In this document: positions 34,558-45,235 of the stretch, piece after piece
Layout: each line of letters begins with the position of its first letter
Numbering within the stretch: position 1 is the first letter of the stretch
Assembly (NCBI GenBank): GCA_019775845.1
Contig: JADQAV010000007.1
Span: forward strand, 62,390-126,389
From: Myrmaecium sp. VS I D KN 1
Lineage: Eukaryota; Ascomycota; Dothideomycetes; Valsariales; Valsariaceae
Direction of reading: 5' to 3'
DNA length: 64,000 nt
Position numbers and translations under genes: made by a program
The notes under the pieces: model-generated
What the model was told of the DNA's origin: nothing
Seen by the model: the letters and a program-made list of their open reading frames with translations, nothing else
The model's database searches: none

Positions 34558-34814
34558 TGGGGGTCACCGTAGCGGCCGGCTCTGTTGTCCCGTCACCCGC
34601 AAATACCGAGATCGGTCACCTCCGTTTTTTTCCCTCTGTTTGCTCTTCCGAGAGCCTGGATAGCCGGAGTAGGTACCACTCCGCCGGGTTTCGAGAGGTG
34701 CTGCGGCGTTGTCGTCGTCGTCGTCCGGTCGGTCGGTCGAGAGTGGGAGGAGAAAAGTGTGTGGGTGGATGTATGTGTGTGCGTGCGTGCAGTGTGGATT
34801 GTCCCAGGTTGGCG

Positions 34815-34882
34815 GAAAGGGTGGGAGGGGAGGGGAGGGGGAGCTGGGGTGGTGGGTGGTGGGTAGTGAGTGATGGGTGGGA
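34815..34882 (+). repeat. G-rich tract, quadruplex-prone
   Basis: Runs such as GGGTGGGAGGGGAGGGGAGG, then GGGGTGGTGGGTGGTGGG, meet the pattern of four closely spaced G-triplets. It lies about 260-330 bp upstream of the methyltransferase ATG. Confidence 0.7.
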
Positions 34883-35031
34883 AGGAGGGATTTCGTGGGG
34901 AATGTGATGGACCGCAGTTGGGAGAGAGAGTCCAGGGTGTGCGTGCGGCGGGGATCGATAAGTACGAGATGCGTCGGCCTGCCCTGGCTGCCTGGGTCCC
35001 TTGTGGTCGGGTGCTGGCTTGGTGGGACGAC

Positions 35032-35034
<3 letters not shown>

Positions 35035-35065
<31 letters not shown>
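35035..35065 (+). repeat. (GA)n microsatellite
   Basis: About fifteen GA dinucleotides in an uninterrupted run. Confidence 0.95.
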
Positions 35066-35068
<3 letters not shown>

Positions 35069-35929
35069 GCTCAGGGCCCCGCGGAGGATTTCAGGGTCGG
35101 TTGGTCGGTCGATGCCGTAGCGGATTAAGTACTAGTTGTGTAAACACTGTATTGTATGATGTATCTCTGCACAAGATGGAGGTAGTAAAGGTGGAAAAAG
35201 AGGATGAATATTCCTTCGAGGTTTGATTTATGACATGATCCTCATCCGGAGTGAGTGGGATTTGCCTGTCATCTCGATCTCCCTGGGCGTGGAATATCCA
35301 CCTACGATCGATGGGATGGGCGATCGATGGACGAGCAGGGGGGAAGGGGAAATGCCAAAACGACCCAGGCAGTCGGAAGGATATCTAAGTACGAATCACG
35401 TGTTGGATCTTTCTTCTCGGTACCTACTATGAAGGTAGGTATTAACCTTTTATATCTTCTCGAACATGTACGTGGTGAATTACAAATCTCAATACCTTCC
35501 TTACCTTGCGACCTCGTCCTGCCACGCGAGTCATGGAGGTCCCTGAAGCTGGAGAGTACCTTCAGTTCACCATCCATTAGCAGTCACGATATATATGGAA
35601 TAAGATGCATACATTGCATCTAAGCATGCACCTATCCATCTCTGCATCGCCAACAGAGCGGGCGGTCTGGTCATATATATATGACCGTGAACAATCCATC
35701 CTCTCCGCCCTTGTGGCGCCAGCCGACTGGCCGCCTCCCCTAGACATCAATATATCAACCAACTCACCGACTCTCTCTCTCTCCCATTCCCTTCCCCTCC
35801 CCAGCCGGTGAGTGTGAGCCAAGGTGTGCCAGGTCACCATCATTGGTTACCCACGCATGCACCACCATCACCGCCGCCGCCAGCAATCACCAGCAACCAC
35901 CTACCTACTACCGCCGGGACGGACGGACG

Positions 35930-35978
35930 TGCGTGCGTTGCGTTGCGTTGCGTGCGTTGCGTTGCGTTGCGTGCGTGC
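35930..35978 (+). repeat. GCGTT/GCGTGC pentamer array
   Basis: Alternating GCGTT and GTGC units (GTTGCGTTGCGTGCGTTGCG and similar) over about 49 bp, a short tandem array. Confidence 0.85.
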
Positions 35979-36287
35979 CCCCCGGTACGACCCGACGACG
36001 CGGGCATGGGTAGTGAGAAGTGAGGTGCGGTATGCAGTGCAGCAGCAGCAGCAACAGCAGCGATACCATGCTCTGCTGGACGATATTGGGAAGAAACCCG
36101 AACAGAAGACGGAGACGGAGAAAGAGATGCGAGAATCAAATGAAAAAAGCAAAGAATCCATGGCATCGGTAATAGATCTACATACCAGATGCGAATGATG
36201 AAACAAACCCGATCCCCCCCTCTTTTCCCCTCCACTCGCTCGGGAACGAAAACCCAACCCGCCATCCAGTCCTTCGGGATGATGGCC

Positions 36288-36344
36288 CCCAAGCCCAAAC
36301 CCAAGCCCAAGCCCACGCCCAAGCCCCCTCCTCCTCCTCCTCCA
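36288..36344 (+). repeat. CCCAAG hexamer array followed by CCT triplets
   Basis: About six CCCAAG-like units then (CCT)n. Low-complexity DNA just downstream of the secreted-protein gene's 3' end. Confidence 0.85.
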
Positions 36345-36861
36345 TGCACGTGTCGTCTTTTGTGTCACCGTCGATGATGTTGCAGATGTTCCTCGACTTT
36401 ACATATTTGGTGCAGCGACAGAGGACGTTGCGTTACTGAGGGATGTATGTAGACTCGTTAATCAAAAGCCTTTTGTTTCTCTCCCTTAGAATGTTTGTGG
36501 TTCTCAGGGCCTCGTCAACCAAACCCCCGTGTTCCGAAATGATCATACGCATTTCCTTGTCCGGCCGCACACTGCACCGCATACATCCTCCTGGAGGAAA
36601 GACTGTTGGGCGAAAGCAAAACCCTCCCGCGAGAAGGGGTGATTTATCTCAGCCTTGTTCTAGGACACACCGCTGCAGCCAGCAGACGTCCATCTCACCA
36701 GTGTCGTGGCATTCAGTCAGAGCAGCAACCCCGCATAATGTGAACCAGCCACTCCAGCAATCCACCCTTCCATCCCCTCGACTGTTCCTCCAGAAAAGAA
36801 GAAGAAAAAAGGAAAAGAAAAGCCATTCCAGCCAGATGAGCGCAAAGGCGCTGCACCCCAC

Positions 36862-37373
36862 TCACTGCAGCACCTCCAAAAAACTCCGAATCCTCCTCCG
36901 CGCCGGCCACTCCAACCCATCCACCGCATGACATCCCTCCGCCACCGCAGCGGGGATGCGGCCCTCCTCGTCGCAGCCCGAGACCGCGTAGATAGCGAAC
37001 TTCTCGAAGAAGCCCTTGTTCGGCGCCCGATGCACCCACAGCGCCGCCGTGTCCGGGTCCACGTCGACGCAGCCCAGGTCGTCGTGGTGCTTGCGGTGCC
37101 GGTGTGCGTGGAGGATGTTGTCGTTGTCGGCGCTGTGAAGGGGGTGGAGCGGAGGGTTGTTAGTCTTTCTTGGGGGTGGATGAATGATGACGATGCTGTT
37201 GATTGAGGTTTTTTGTGAAGCGATGGATGTAGGTATGCAACTCACCATGTCTTGTCGCCGTGGCCGTATTCCCACACGCGGGCGCGGGCGTCCTTGGTGG
37301 CTTGCGGTGGCTGGGCGAGAACGACGGTCACGACACTCATGAGGAAAGCGAGGATGGTCGTGGCGATGTGCAT
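36862..37373 (-). CDS. Small secreted cysteine-containing protein
   Basis: Two exons (37373-37246 and 37132-36862, intron 113 nt), 132 residues. The N-terminus is a clear signal peptide (IATTILAFLMSVVTVVLA), with cleavage likely just after LAQ. The mature part of about 110 residues has four cysteines, an even number compatible with two disulfides, three of them in GC contexts (DLGCVD, VSGCDE, AEGCHA). It also has a His-rich stretch (ILHAHRHRKHHDD) and a basic C-terminus (WPARRRIRSFLEVLQ). No transmembrane segment after the signal. It matches no family I can name; an effector-like or antimicrobial secreted protein is conceivable but unproven. Splicing is supported by a good GTGAGT donor and by the frame continuing to a stop. 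Confidence 0.72.
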
Positions 37374-38608
37374 GATGATGATGATGTATATATCGAATGC
37401 AGGCTAGGGAGGGGATCGGTAAGTGATGTGCTGTGGTTGAAGTCTCAGTCTGCGCGGTGTGGTTGGTGAGAGTGTGAGGTTTAGAGGAGTGAGGTGTATG
37501 TTGTTGTTAGTTCTCGCTCGTAAGAAAGTGTTTCTGTGTCCCTCCCCAGAATGCTTGCGTTGCATGTGATGATCGAATGTCCGGGCGTCACGCGGCTAAC
37601 GTGTGTCTTGCGGTGTGACAGAACTCTGATGCAGGCTCCCGTCAACGGCCAGCGAGCGTTCCTATAACGTCTTCCGGAAGAACCTGCGGCAAGGATGTAC
37701 CTGTGAACCGATTGCACACGGTGAGTGGGCATCTGTAACTGCTGCGAGTGAGGACAAAGCCATGGCAACATCATGGCTGTTGTAGTATTCCCGCTCTCGA
37801 AACATAAGAGGAACAGGACACGAGGCTTCGCAAGACTTTAACTAACGTGACATTGTTAACATCCGGCAAGCATTCTACCTCGCCCACGGCCATGGTCACC
37901 AGACACGGTGGAACGCTCCTCTATATCCTCAGCGAAGACGTGTCGCGCTCGGAGTCCACCACCGCTGTACCTTAACATTATAAGCACCAATATAGACAGG
38001 GAGAACTAGAAAATTGATAACTGGGAAAGGGAGGTTCGCACGTGTGCGAAGAACGACTAAAAATCACACCAAGCAGAGTGAGCCGAAAGATAACGGAGAG
38101 GCGACGCGCCATCTGAATGACAATCATCGTCCAGAGGGGACGAGGCTCCTACGTGGAGATCACCGACCCGGAGACGATCATGAGTCACCTGGCATATCTA
38201 GATGTTTCTCTAGCAATTGACCCAGGAAAGGCACAAATGAAGCATGGGATAAGGAGGTGCCTGGAGCGCTGAACTTTCACGACTCTCTGAAAGGTTTAGT
38301 TAGCGTGATAAAGGCCTACGATAGGTTCAAATAACAAATCTGCATTGGTTTGTTACGCATTTTGAGTGATGACCTGGAGAAGGTTGTTCATTCCCCTAGA
38401 AAAAAGAGAAAACGTTCCGTGCACTGCCGCTTCTTGAAGAGAATGGGGAATAGTTGAAGAAAAGGGAGAAAGAAAAAAGGAAGTGATCAATACTCCCCGA
38501 ACCAGCGCCATGCCATGAATCTCAAGTCGCTTCTCTTCGCATATTGTAATGTGGCGCATTTTTCCAACGGTCACATTATCAAGAATGAGCCACAGGCTGA
38601 ACAACCCC
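37374..38608. other. Gene-free 1.2 kb between secreted-protein gene and SPF30
   Basis: No coding signal recognised. A TATATA lies only ~15 bp from the secreted-protein ATG, too near to be its TATA box with confidence. Confidence 0.6.
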
Positions 38609-39566
38609 TCATGGCTCCTCCTCGTCAATGGCATACTTGTGCTTCGTCCTCGTGGGGTCCTTCCGCATGGCTTGACCAGAACCCGTGAATCCGACTCGGG
38701 CACCAAAGTTGTCCGGCGTTCGGAACATGCTTTCACCCTTCCTCGGTTTCTTCGCCTGGAAGCTCTGCCAGTTGTTCTTCGCTTTCTGCAGGTCCTTGCT
38801 GCCTTTGAGCTTCTTCACAGGCCGAGTCTTCTCCACGCCGCCTAGCTTGCCGGCTGCGTTCAACTGCGCCTGCGCGGCGAGTGCAGGATCAATGTTCGCC
38901 GCGGCGGAGATGACACTGGACGAGGGCGGAGAGACCGTTGGGGGTGGCGGAGGAGGCGCACTCGGCGCGGCATTCGCGGGTTCATCGGCCTTGCGTTTCT
39001 TAGTGTCAGCCGACTGACCATAAGGACGAATCTCATGAGCCCTCAAGGTCTCCTGGTCAGTATATTTCTGAAACTGCACGCGGTAGATCGGGTCGGTCGA
39101 AGAACCGGTGATTGAGATGATACGCGCGGCATAGAAAGCCCTGTCGCCGGACTTCCACTTAGCCATGACGGTGTCATTGACTTTGTAAGTGGGAACATCG
39201 CCGGTTGCCCTCACAGGCGTGCTATCTTGCTTGACACCCATAGGCACGCCATTTGGGGATGCCGTCTGCGACGGAGCCGGACCGTGAGCTGAAGGAGGAG
39301 CAGGCTTGGACAGTCTAGCAAGTTCATCTACTATCTTCGCATCCGTTTCTGCAACCAGCTTCTCGAATTCGGCCTTCAGCTCGAGACCGACAGGATCCTG
39401 CGGGTCGCTTGCCAGAATAGCATCGGCAGCTGCAATCTGTTGTCGCGAGGTAGAACATTAGCTACGGCTATACTCGAGTCCGGACAAGCTCGGACGGGCT
39501 CACCTCCTTCTCAAACTCTGCCTTCTCTGCATAGAGGGCGTCTAGTGTGCTGCTACTGGTGTTCAT
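38609..39566 (-). CDS. spf30: Tudor-domain splicing factor, SPF30/SMNDC1 family
   Basis: Spliceosome-associated protein promoting tri-snRNP joining; its Tudor domain binds dimethyl-arginines of Sm proteins. Two exons (39566-39504 and 39436-38609), 296 residues. The N-terminal helical region (~1-65, TLDALYAEKAEFEKE and LELKAEFEKLVAE) is followed by the Tudor domain at ~102-160. Its aromatic cage can be read in VPTYKVNDTVMAKWKSGDRA, FYAARIISI and YRVQFQKYTDQETL. A nuclear-signal-like KKRKADEP and a Pro-run (PPPPPPTVSPP) come next. The conserved basic C-terminus (KNNWQSFQAKKPRKG, ESMFRTPDNFGARVGFTGSG) is a family hallmark. Exon 1 is short and includes the ATG. Confidence 0.93.
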
Positions 39567-40930
39567 GGCGGTTTAGTCACAGTTCGTGACGTTCTTAACG
39601 TTGTTGAAGACAGACAGTTACCGAGCCCGAGGATAGATGGCTTCTTCAGGACCGCACGCTTACAGGAGACGTGGACGGGGGACGTATTCGCAGCTGAAGG
39701 GGGCAGGAGATGGATGACTATACGAAGGAACCTCGAGATGTTCGACAGAGGCGGGCAGTACGAAAGACGACGACCTGAAGTACGCTAAGAAGCCTCACGT
39801 GACGTAGCGCATACCGTGACATTTATCACAGCGGACAAGTGATGGATTGTTTGAAGATTGTGATATTCTTGGACTACTCTGGCTATGTTTCCTGAGATTG
39901 ATGTACCTAGGTTACAGCAGCTTCTTGTTTTGGTACATAAATGCTGCCGTATGTTCTTCCTAATCCAGCAGTCCCAAGCCTTCCCTTCATGCTGTGCGTA
40001 AGACGACTGATGGACAATGCCAAGGCTTACCAAATCGCGGGTGGCAGGTGTGGCGTTCAGTCCATCAGTGCAAGCGTGGGGTGAACGCTTCATGTGGCTG
40101 AGGGATTAGAACGTCAGCTGGTATTACATATATTACTTCGTACTTACCACAACGTCAAATACTATGTGATTGTAACTTACCGAGCGGAGTACGGATACTG
40201 TACCAAAGTGTACATGCCGCACGTATTATACCGATCGGAATTAGCCGTTGGGATATCCGATTGGCTACGCTTGTCAGGAAGCAAAATCTCCCCGACTGCG
40301 ATAATGCTCGTTCCTTATTTACGACGCTAAAAATTATAATACCGCAGCCTTTGTACTGTGTTGGTGACACCGTGGGGGCGGCAGGGCATTCTTCATCGTA
40401 TTGTACCTTATGTATACCGTTCGATCGTGTTCCTTGCGAGTGCTTCGCATGATAACCGGCATCGAAGTTCTGAGAGGACGGGCATCATGCCAATCTTGCC
40501 AGGGGAAACATGCCAAACGTCCAGTTGACAGTGGCCATCGACCTCCGATTCCCCTTCGCTGGGCTTCCTCCGCCTTCGGATCAGCCCTAGTGGACTTGAA
40601 CGTGCTAAAGTCCGCCGCGAGGGGCCCGCATCGCCGCTTTTAGCGCTTGCTTATCAATCCACCGCCGACCTCGAGTCATCCCAACCCTTCTCTCCTCCCT
40701 CCGCGCTGCCATCCAATCCGACGCTTCGAACCGCTACGCTGCTTTACCGCTCCCCGACAAGCTCGCTTTCCGCCCTCCACCGCCGAGTCTAGCCATCCGA
40801 TCTTGACACAACTGCTCACTCCGCCTGTCTTCCACCTTCCTTCCCACAACCTCACGCCCTGTGACGCATTCCACCGTCTTCTTCGATCCGCTGCTTTGCC
40901 TTCACATCAGACCCATCGGAAGGGTGGTGA

Positions 40931-40957
40931 ATGTGCATGTGGTCTCGCAGATTGTAA
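40931..40957 (+). promoter_or_regulatory. Upstream ORF 1 in the YAP1 leader (8 codons)
   Basis: ATG TGC ATG TGG TCT CGC, two more codons, then TAA, about 280 nt before the YAP1 ATG. It is a candidate translational control element if the transcript starts upstream. A GTAAGC overlaps its stop, so an intron in the leader could remove part of it. Confidence 0.4.
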
Positions 40958-41079
40958 GCGCAAGCCTGTTCATTGCCTCTCCCGCCTTCTCTACGTCTTG
41001 GTGAGACCTAGCACATCCTTCTGCACCGCCGACGAAGGCCTCTTCACCCAGCGCTTCATCTCATCGTCGACGAGACGTG

Positions 41080-41103
41080 ATGCTGATCGAAGCAGGAAGC
41101 TAG
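41080..41103 (+). promoter_or_regulatory. Upstream ORF 2 in the YAP1 leader (7 codons)
   Basis: ATG CTG ATC GAA GCA GGA AGC followed by TAG, ending about 130 nt before the main ATG. Short uORFs are known in the yeast YAP1 and YAP2 leaders. Confidence 0.4.
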
Positions 41104-41235
41104 CTATCTACCTTGACTGTTCCAAGTCCATCCGACTACGGCAGACCCCGCAGTCTCATACTCGATCATCACTTCTCTGCGTACCGACCGTCGCCGCTCA
41201 CTATCGCCCGGTTCGACCCTGATAGTTTCCACGAT

Positions 41236-43271
41236 ATGGCTGGCACCAATGAGAATCAGTATCAGCAGCAACCCTACGTGTCACCGAGTCAGCAAGACGT
41301 CCTAATGGCTTTTCCTCCCTCGAATCTATACTCCCTGAACCCGAACTACAAACCCGATCCGAATGACCCGCCCTTGGACCCGATGGATCCCAACTTATTT
41401 ACGTCGCCACAGGAGTTCGGTACATTCGATCTCGATGACAGCCCCTTCGTTGGAGACTTCCTTGATGGAGATACCTCGTTCGACTTCGGTGACGCCAATG
41501 GCGAACTTATGTTTGGCGGCCTGCCGGGTGAGGCACCCCTGGATGGAAACGGAAAGGGTGCTGAGGGCGGCAATGAGAGCGGGAGTTCCAGCAGCGGTAA
41601 TGGACATGATACCACTGAGAAGCGTAAAAGCCCCGGTGATGGTGCTGAAGACGTTGAGGGAGGTGGAAAGCGGAGAGAACCGGACGATAAGACCGCGAAG
41701 AAACCTGGCCGAAAACCGTTAACTTCCGAACCAACGACTGTGAGCTACCATCTATCACGATCAATGATCTAATCTTTGCTAACCCTCTTTAGAAACGCAA
41801 AGCTCAGAACCGAGCAGCGCAACGTGCTTTCAGGGAGCGCAAAGAAAAGCATCTTAAAGATCTTGAGGCCAAGGTCAATGAATTGGAGAAAGCTTCAGAT
41901 GCCAAGAACCATGAGAATGGTCTTCTTCGTGCGCAAGTTCAGCGTTTGCAAATGGAGCTTCGCGAATACCGGAAGCGCTTGTCTCTCAACAGTACGGGCA
42001 TCAGTCGATCCCCGCCTGTGTCAGGAGGATTTTCATCATATATGAACTCCGGTCTCTCGAACAACTTCCAATTCGAGTTTCCACGCTTCGGTGTTCTGCC
42101 AGGCTCCCATTTCCTTGACAAAAACAACACGGTTAGCGCCGCGGTGGAATCTCCTACCGGCGATCTGTCGCAACAGGGTAGCCATAGACGAAGTAGTCTA
42201 AAAGAGAATGCCACATCCAGCAGCATCAGGTCCCCTGGTCAGCCTGCCACCGACAGCAAGCCAAGCGTCTACGGGGAAGGGCTTCCATATGGAAGCAAGA
42301 CTGGTTCGCCACTGGAGCATGGGAGTGCGAGTTCAGCCGCTCGCGAGCGCACCGGCAGCTCGTCCACTCAGACTCGTGTCTTTCAATTCCAAGGCGCCTC
42401 CTCTACGTCTAACTCCAACTCTCCGACAGCCTCGTCCGTCTCCCAGTACGGGCCGAACTCTTCCTGCGGAACCTCTCCTGAACCGAGCAATAATTCGCCT
42501 GCGGCTGCAAAAGCGCTCGACAACGCGCAAGACGCCAAACCAGGATATGTTTGCCATGGCAACTCGGAAGGTGAGGTCACCTTCTGTGAGAAGCTCAACA
42601 TGGCGTGTGGAAATCCTCGGAATCCCATACCGCGTGCCCTGTCTATGTCTAACGCTACGCTATCTCCAGCCCCGGCAACTGCTGTGCAGTCGCCCGCTAT
42701 CAACACTGCCGCCCACAGCAGTACCAGGGGTGTCACTGATGTCAACGGCATAGACTACCTTGCCACGCAAAACGGCGGCCATTTCGATCCCTCTTTATTC
42801 GGCGATTACCGGGAGTCGCAAGCTGCAATCGTCGGCGATGGCGACTTTACGAATGGGTTCTTCAACGACGCTTTCAGCTATCCTGATTTCGGCAGCCCGT
42901 TCCACCTCGGTGATACCCCAGCTGTGCAAAAGCTCAATCCTCTGGAGGAAATCGAGAAGCAACAGGATGGCCTGGATGACGAGGTTGTGCCTGGAGAGGA
43001 CACCACTCGGATGCTGAATTGTCATAAGATATGGTTAGTAGAGGGCACTCTTTGCTGCGCTCCACTGAAGCTAACACTGAGTAGGGACAAGCTTTCCAGT
43101 CGTCCGGATTTCAAAGATGGCTCGATCGACATCGACAGCCTGTGCTCCGAACTTCGGGCTAAAGCCCGTTGTTCTGAGTCAGGCGTGGTGGTGGATGATG
43201 CAGACGTCGAGGCCGCTCTGCAACGGCTACCGGAGAAAGGAAGGACAGCATCGGGGTCTCAAGTCGCGTAG
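41236..43271 (+). CDS. YAP1: AP-1-like bZIP oxidative-stress regulator (Yap1/Pap1/NapA)
   Basis: Transcription factor that accumulates in the nucleus when its cysteines oxidise and activates antioxidant genes. Three exons (41236-41739, 41793-43033, 43085-43271), 643 residues. The first intron lies exactly before the basic region KRKAQNRAAQRAFRERKEKH (169-188) with the Yap-type N-x-x-A-Q-x-x-F-R; leucine zipper to ~225. The middle is Ser/Asn-rich. The n-CRD holds C422, C433 and C440 (CHGNSEGEVTFCEKLNMACG). The c-CRD holds C578, C602 and C611 (NCHKIW, then IDIDSLCSELRAKARC), which embeds the Crm1 export signal. The second intron (51 nt, GTTAGT donor) is inside the c-CRD and has no in-frame stop. 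Start chosen at the first ATG after the pyrimidine-rich leader; an in-frame non-ATG extension upstream exists. Confidence 0.95.
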
Positions 43272-44722
43272 AAGCTGTCGTTCTGCTCGACCTCCAACTT
43301 CCGGATACCTTATTTTACGATCGTCTATACCTCTTTGAGTCCTCCATACGCGGATGGTAATTGGTCGCTCGGGGGCGGCGGCGGCGCATCCCGGGGATGG
43401 ATTCACCATATCTGCGGTGGATAGGCGCTCTACATGCCGTTTCTCTTGCGGCATTCTGCTGCACTTGCTTTGGAACGAAGAGCTTCGGGCTCCGACAACC
43501 CTACTCACTCTCCGTTTTTGTTTCTCTCTTGTACTTTGTTGGCGCTGTTGTTGATATCCTGAGCAGAGAAGGCAAACCTTCTGCATCTCAAGTTTTGGGC
43601 TGCTACGACCGGAACTGTATTACTGGGTGTACAAGGCGCTGAATTGGCGTTGCCTCCTCCTTTTTTTTCTCACAGGAACAAAACCTGCCGGATTCTTTGG
43701 CGGGACCAGGCTAGGATGGCTGGTATGGGCTCAGTTATGTATGACCCGGTGGACACGCACCGGGAACGTTTTGGATTTATTTATTCATTGGGTTCAGTCC
43801 GCGGGTTTCTCTCGGGACATGTATCTCTCTTTACTCTTTATCAATCGAGACATTCTTTCTGTTATGATTCTTGTCCGTGATTAGCCCATATGGTCGATTC
43901 CAGGGCACGACGTCATGTTCACCGTTTTCCTTTCCTTTTCAGCCGTCTACCTTCGCTGGCGCGACAGCATCTTGCCGCCGCTTCGATCACATTAGAAGGC
44001 GGTGGGAGTGGGAGTGGGAACGAGATTAATTCAAAGCGCGCGAATTCGGAGATGAACAGCGGAGAGGAGAATCGAATGGGAATGAAATAAACATAAGTAT
44101 GAAAGAGCACCAGATTTGCTATGCCACCTTCCCCTTCCTCCTCCATATCCCCGCTGAGATAGGTGATTTCTGATAGTATCGTTCTTCCTCCCACCACTTC
44201 CTTTCTCCACTGCTCTTCCCGATCCCTTCTCGATTGCCGGTCGTACAGCACTTATTTATCCCGACGCCTGAGTTTCGAGCAAGCCATGAGGAACCCCGAG
44301 GACATTTTCCCTTCTCTTTCCCGTCAGACACATACGGTACAGCATGCGCGTCGAAAAGCGTCCACCCCCTCACCCCAAGCATCTCATTTGTCCACCGAAA
44401 GTGAGGAAGAAGCCCTTGTTGTCCTCACGGACAAGCGAGGCCGGTCCGTATATGATCTCCCCGTCAGGTATTCCGCAACAGCCGCTCCAATCCGCCCTAC
44501 CCTGTTTCCCGCTCAAGAACGAAGGAGAAAACAAAAGAATCACTCGTGTATATGCGTATCGCGCTCCGATCGATCGGTCGGTCGTACTCGGTCGTATCCG
44601 GTCCGCTCGCTCTTCCACCCGCTCGATGAAAACCAACTGATCGCCGCACGACCAGGTTGGAAATCATATATCCTCTACGCCACCTCACCCCCAACCGCCC
44701 TCCCCTCTCTTCACATCCTCAT
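43272..44722. other. Convergent region YAP1 / bL33m
   Basis: About 1.45 kb between two 3' ends. A 210-codon plus-strand frame (44163-44795) runs through it and into the antisense of bL33m exon 3 but shows no domain, so I do not call it a gene. Confidence 0.6.
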
Positions 44723-45235
44723 CTATTTCCCACCACCCCTCTTCTGCTCCAAAAACAGCACCTTCTTCTTCACTGCAATCGAACCGCATCATTAGCTCAT
44801 CGTCACACTCACACACACACACCCCACGTCCCCCTCCCCTCCCATTCCTATTCTTCCCTTCTCCTCCCCCCATGGAACCAAGAGACGTACCGACGGGATC
44901 GTACTTGAGCATGCTCAAGGGGTGGTGCTGCCGGGGCCGGTGGAAGGTCTTGTAGTAGCCCGTCATGGCCATGGAGACGAGCCGGACGGCGATGGTGCGG
45001 GATTTCGCTGTCGAGTGGGAAAGCACGAAGGGGGGCAAAACGTCAGCTGGACCGTGTTTTCATTCATGTTCCCCCCTTTGAACCCCCCATTGGGTGTGTG
45101 TGGGTGTTCCACCGGGGGGGGGGGGGCGCTTCTTCTTCTTCTTCTTTTTCCGCGGACGCCGGGGATGAAGGAAGGAGGAGGACGTTGTGAGATGGGGGAA
45201 TGGAGGAGCGCCGAGGACAGACCTTTCTTCGCCAT
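44723..45235 (-). CDS. MRPL39: Mitochondrial large-subunit ribosomal protein bL33m
   Basis: Ribosomal protein of the mitochondrial large subunit. Three exons: 45235-45223 (13 nt, encoding MAKK plus one base), 45007-44891 and 44772-44723, giving 59 residues, the normal length for bL33m. The sequence is highly conserved: [20 protein letters not shown], then [20 protein letters not shown] and a short basic end KRGGGK. Introns are 215 and 118 nt, long compared with others here, while the coding exons are tiny, so single-frame ORF searches miss the gene. Intron 1 contains a C13 homopolymer and GAA triplets on the sense strand. Its 3' end faces YAP1. Confidence 0.93.
45114..45126 (+). repeat. G13 homopolymer in bL33m intron 1
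   Basis: Thirteen G on the plus strand (C13 on the transcript strand), beside a (CTT)n run at 45129-45146. Confidence 0.9.

Larger units (their letters stand above)
34558..36861. other. Gene-free 2.3 kb, repeat-rich upstream region of the LaeA-like gene
   Basis: No convincing gene. Contains G-rich runs, a GA microsatellite, a GCGTT pentamer array, CAG/CAA triplets and a CCCAAG hexamer array (listed separately). The first ~350 bp are probably leader and core promoter of the methyltransferase gene. Confidence 0.65.
39567..41235. other. Divergent region SPF30 / YAP1, including the YAP1 leader
   Basis: About 1.7 kb. 39790-40420 is AT-rich with no gene. From ~40640 the strand becomes pyrimidine-rich and probably represents promoter and long 5' leader of YAP1, with two short upstream ORFs (listed). 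A longer open frame at 40647-41222 lacks any protein signature. Confidence 0.6.

Noticed and set aside
37480-38340. Possible degraded mobile element
   Set aside because: No terminal repeats, target duplications or transposase-like frames seen; treated as ordinary intergenic DNA.
40647-41222. 191-codon frame upstream of YAP1
   Set aside because: Lies in the pyrimidine-rich YAP1 promoter and leader; Ser/Pro/Arg content follows base composition.
44163-44795. 210-codon plus-strand frame
   Set aside because: Overlaps the antisense of bL33m exon 3, has no recognisable domain and looks like non-coding composition.
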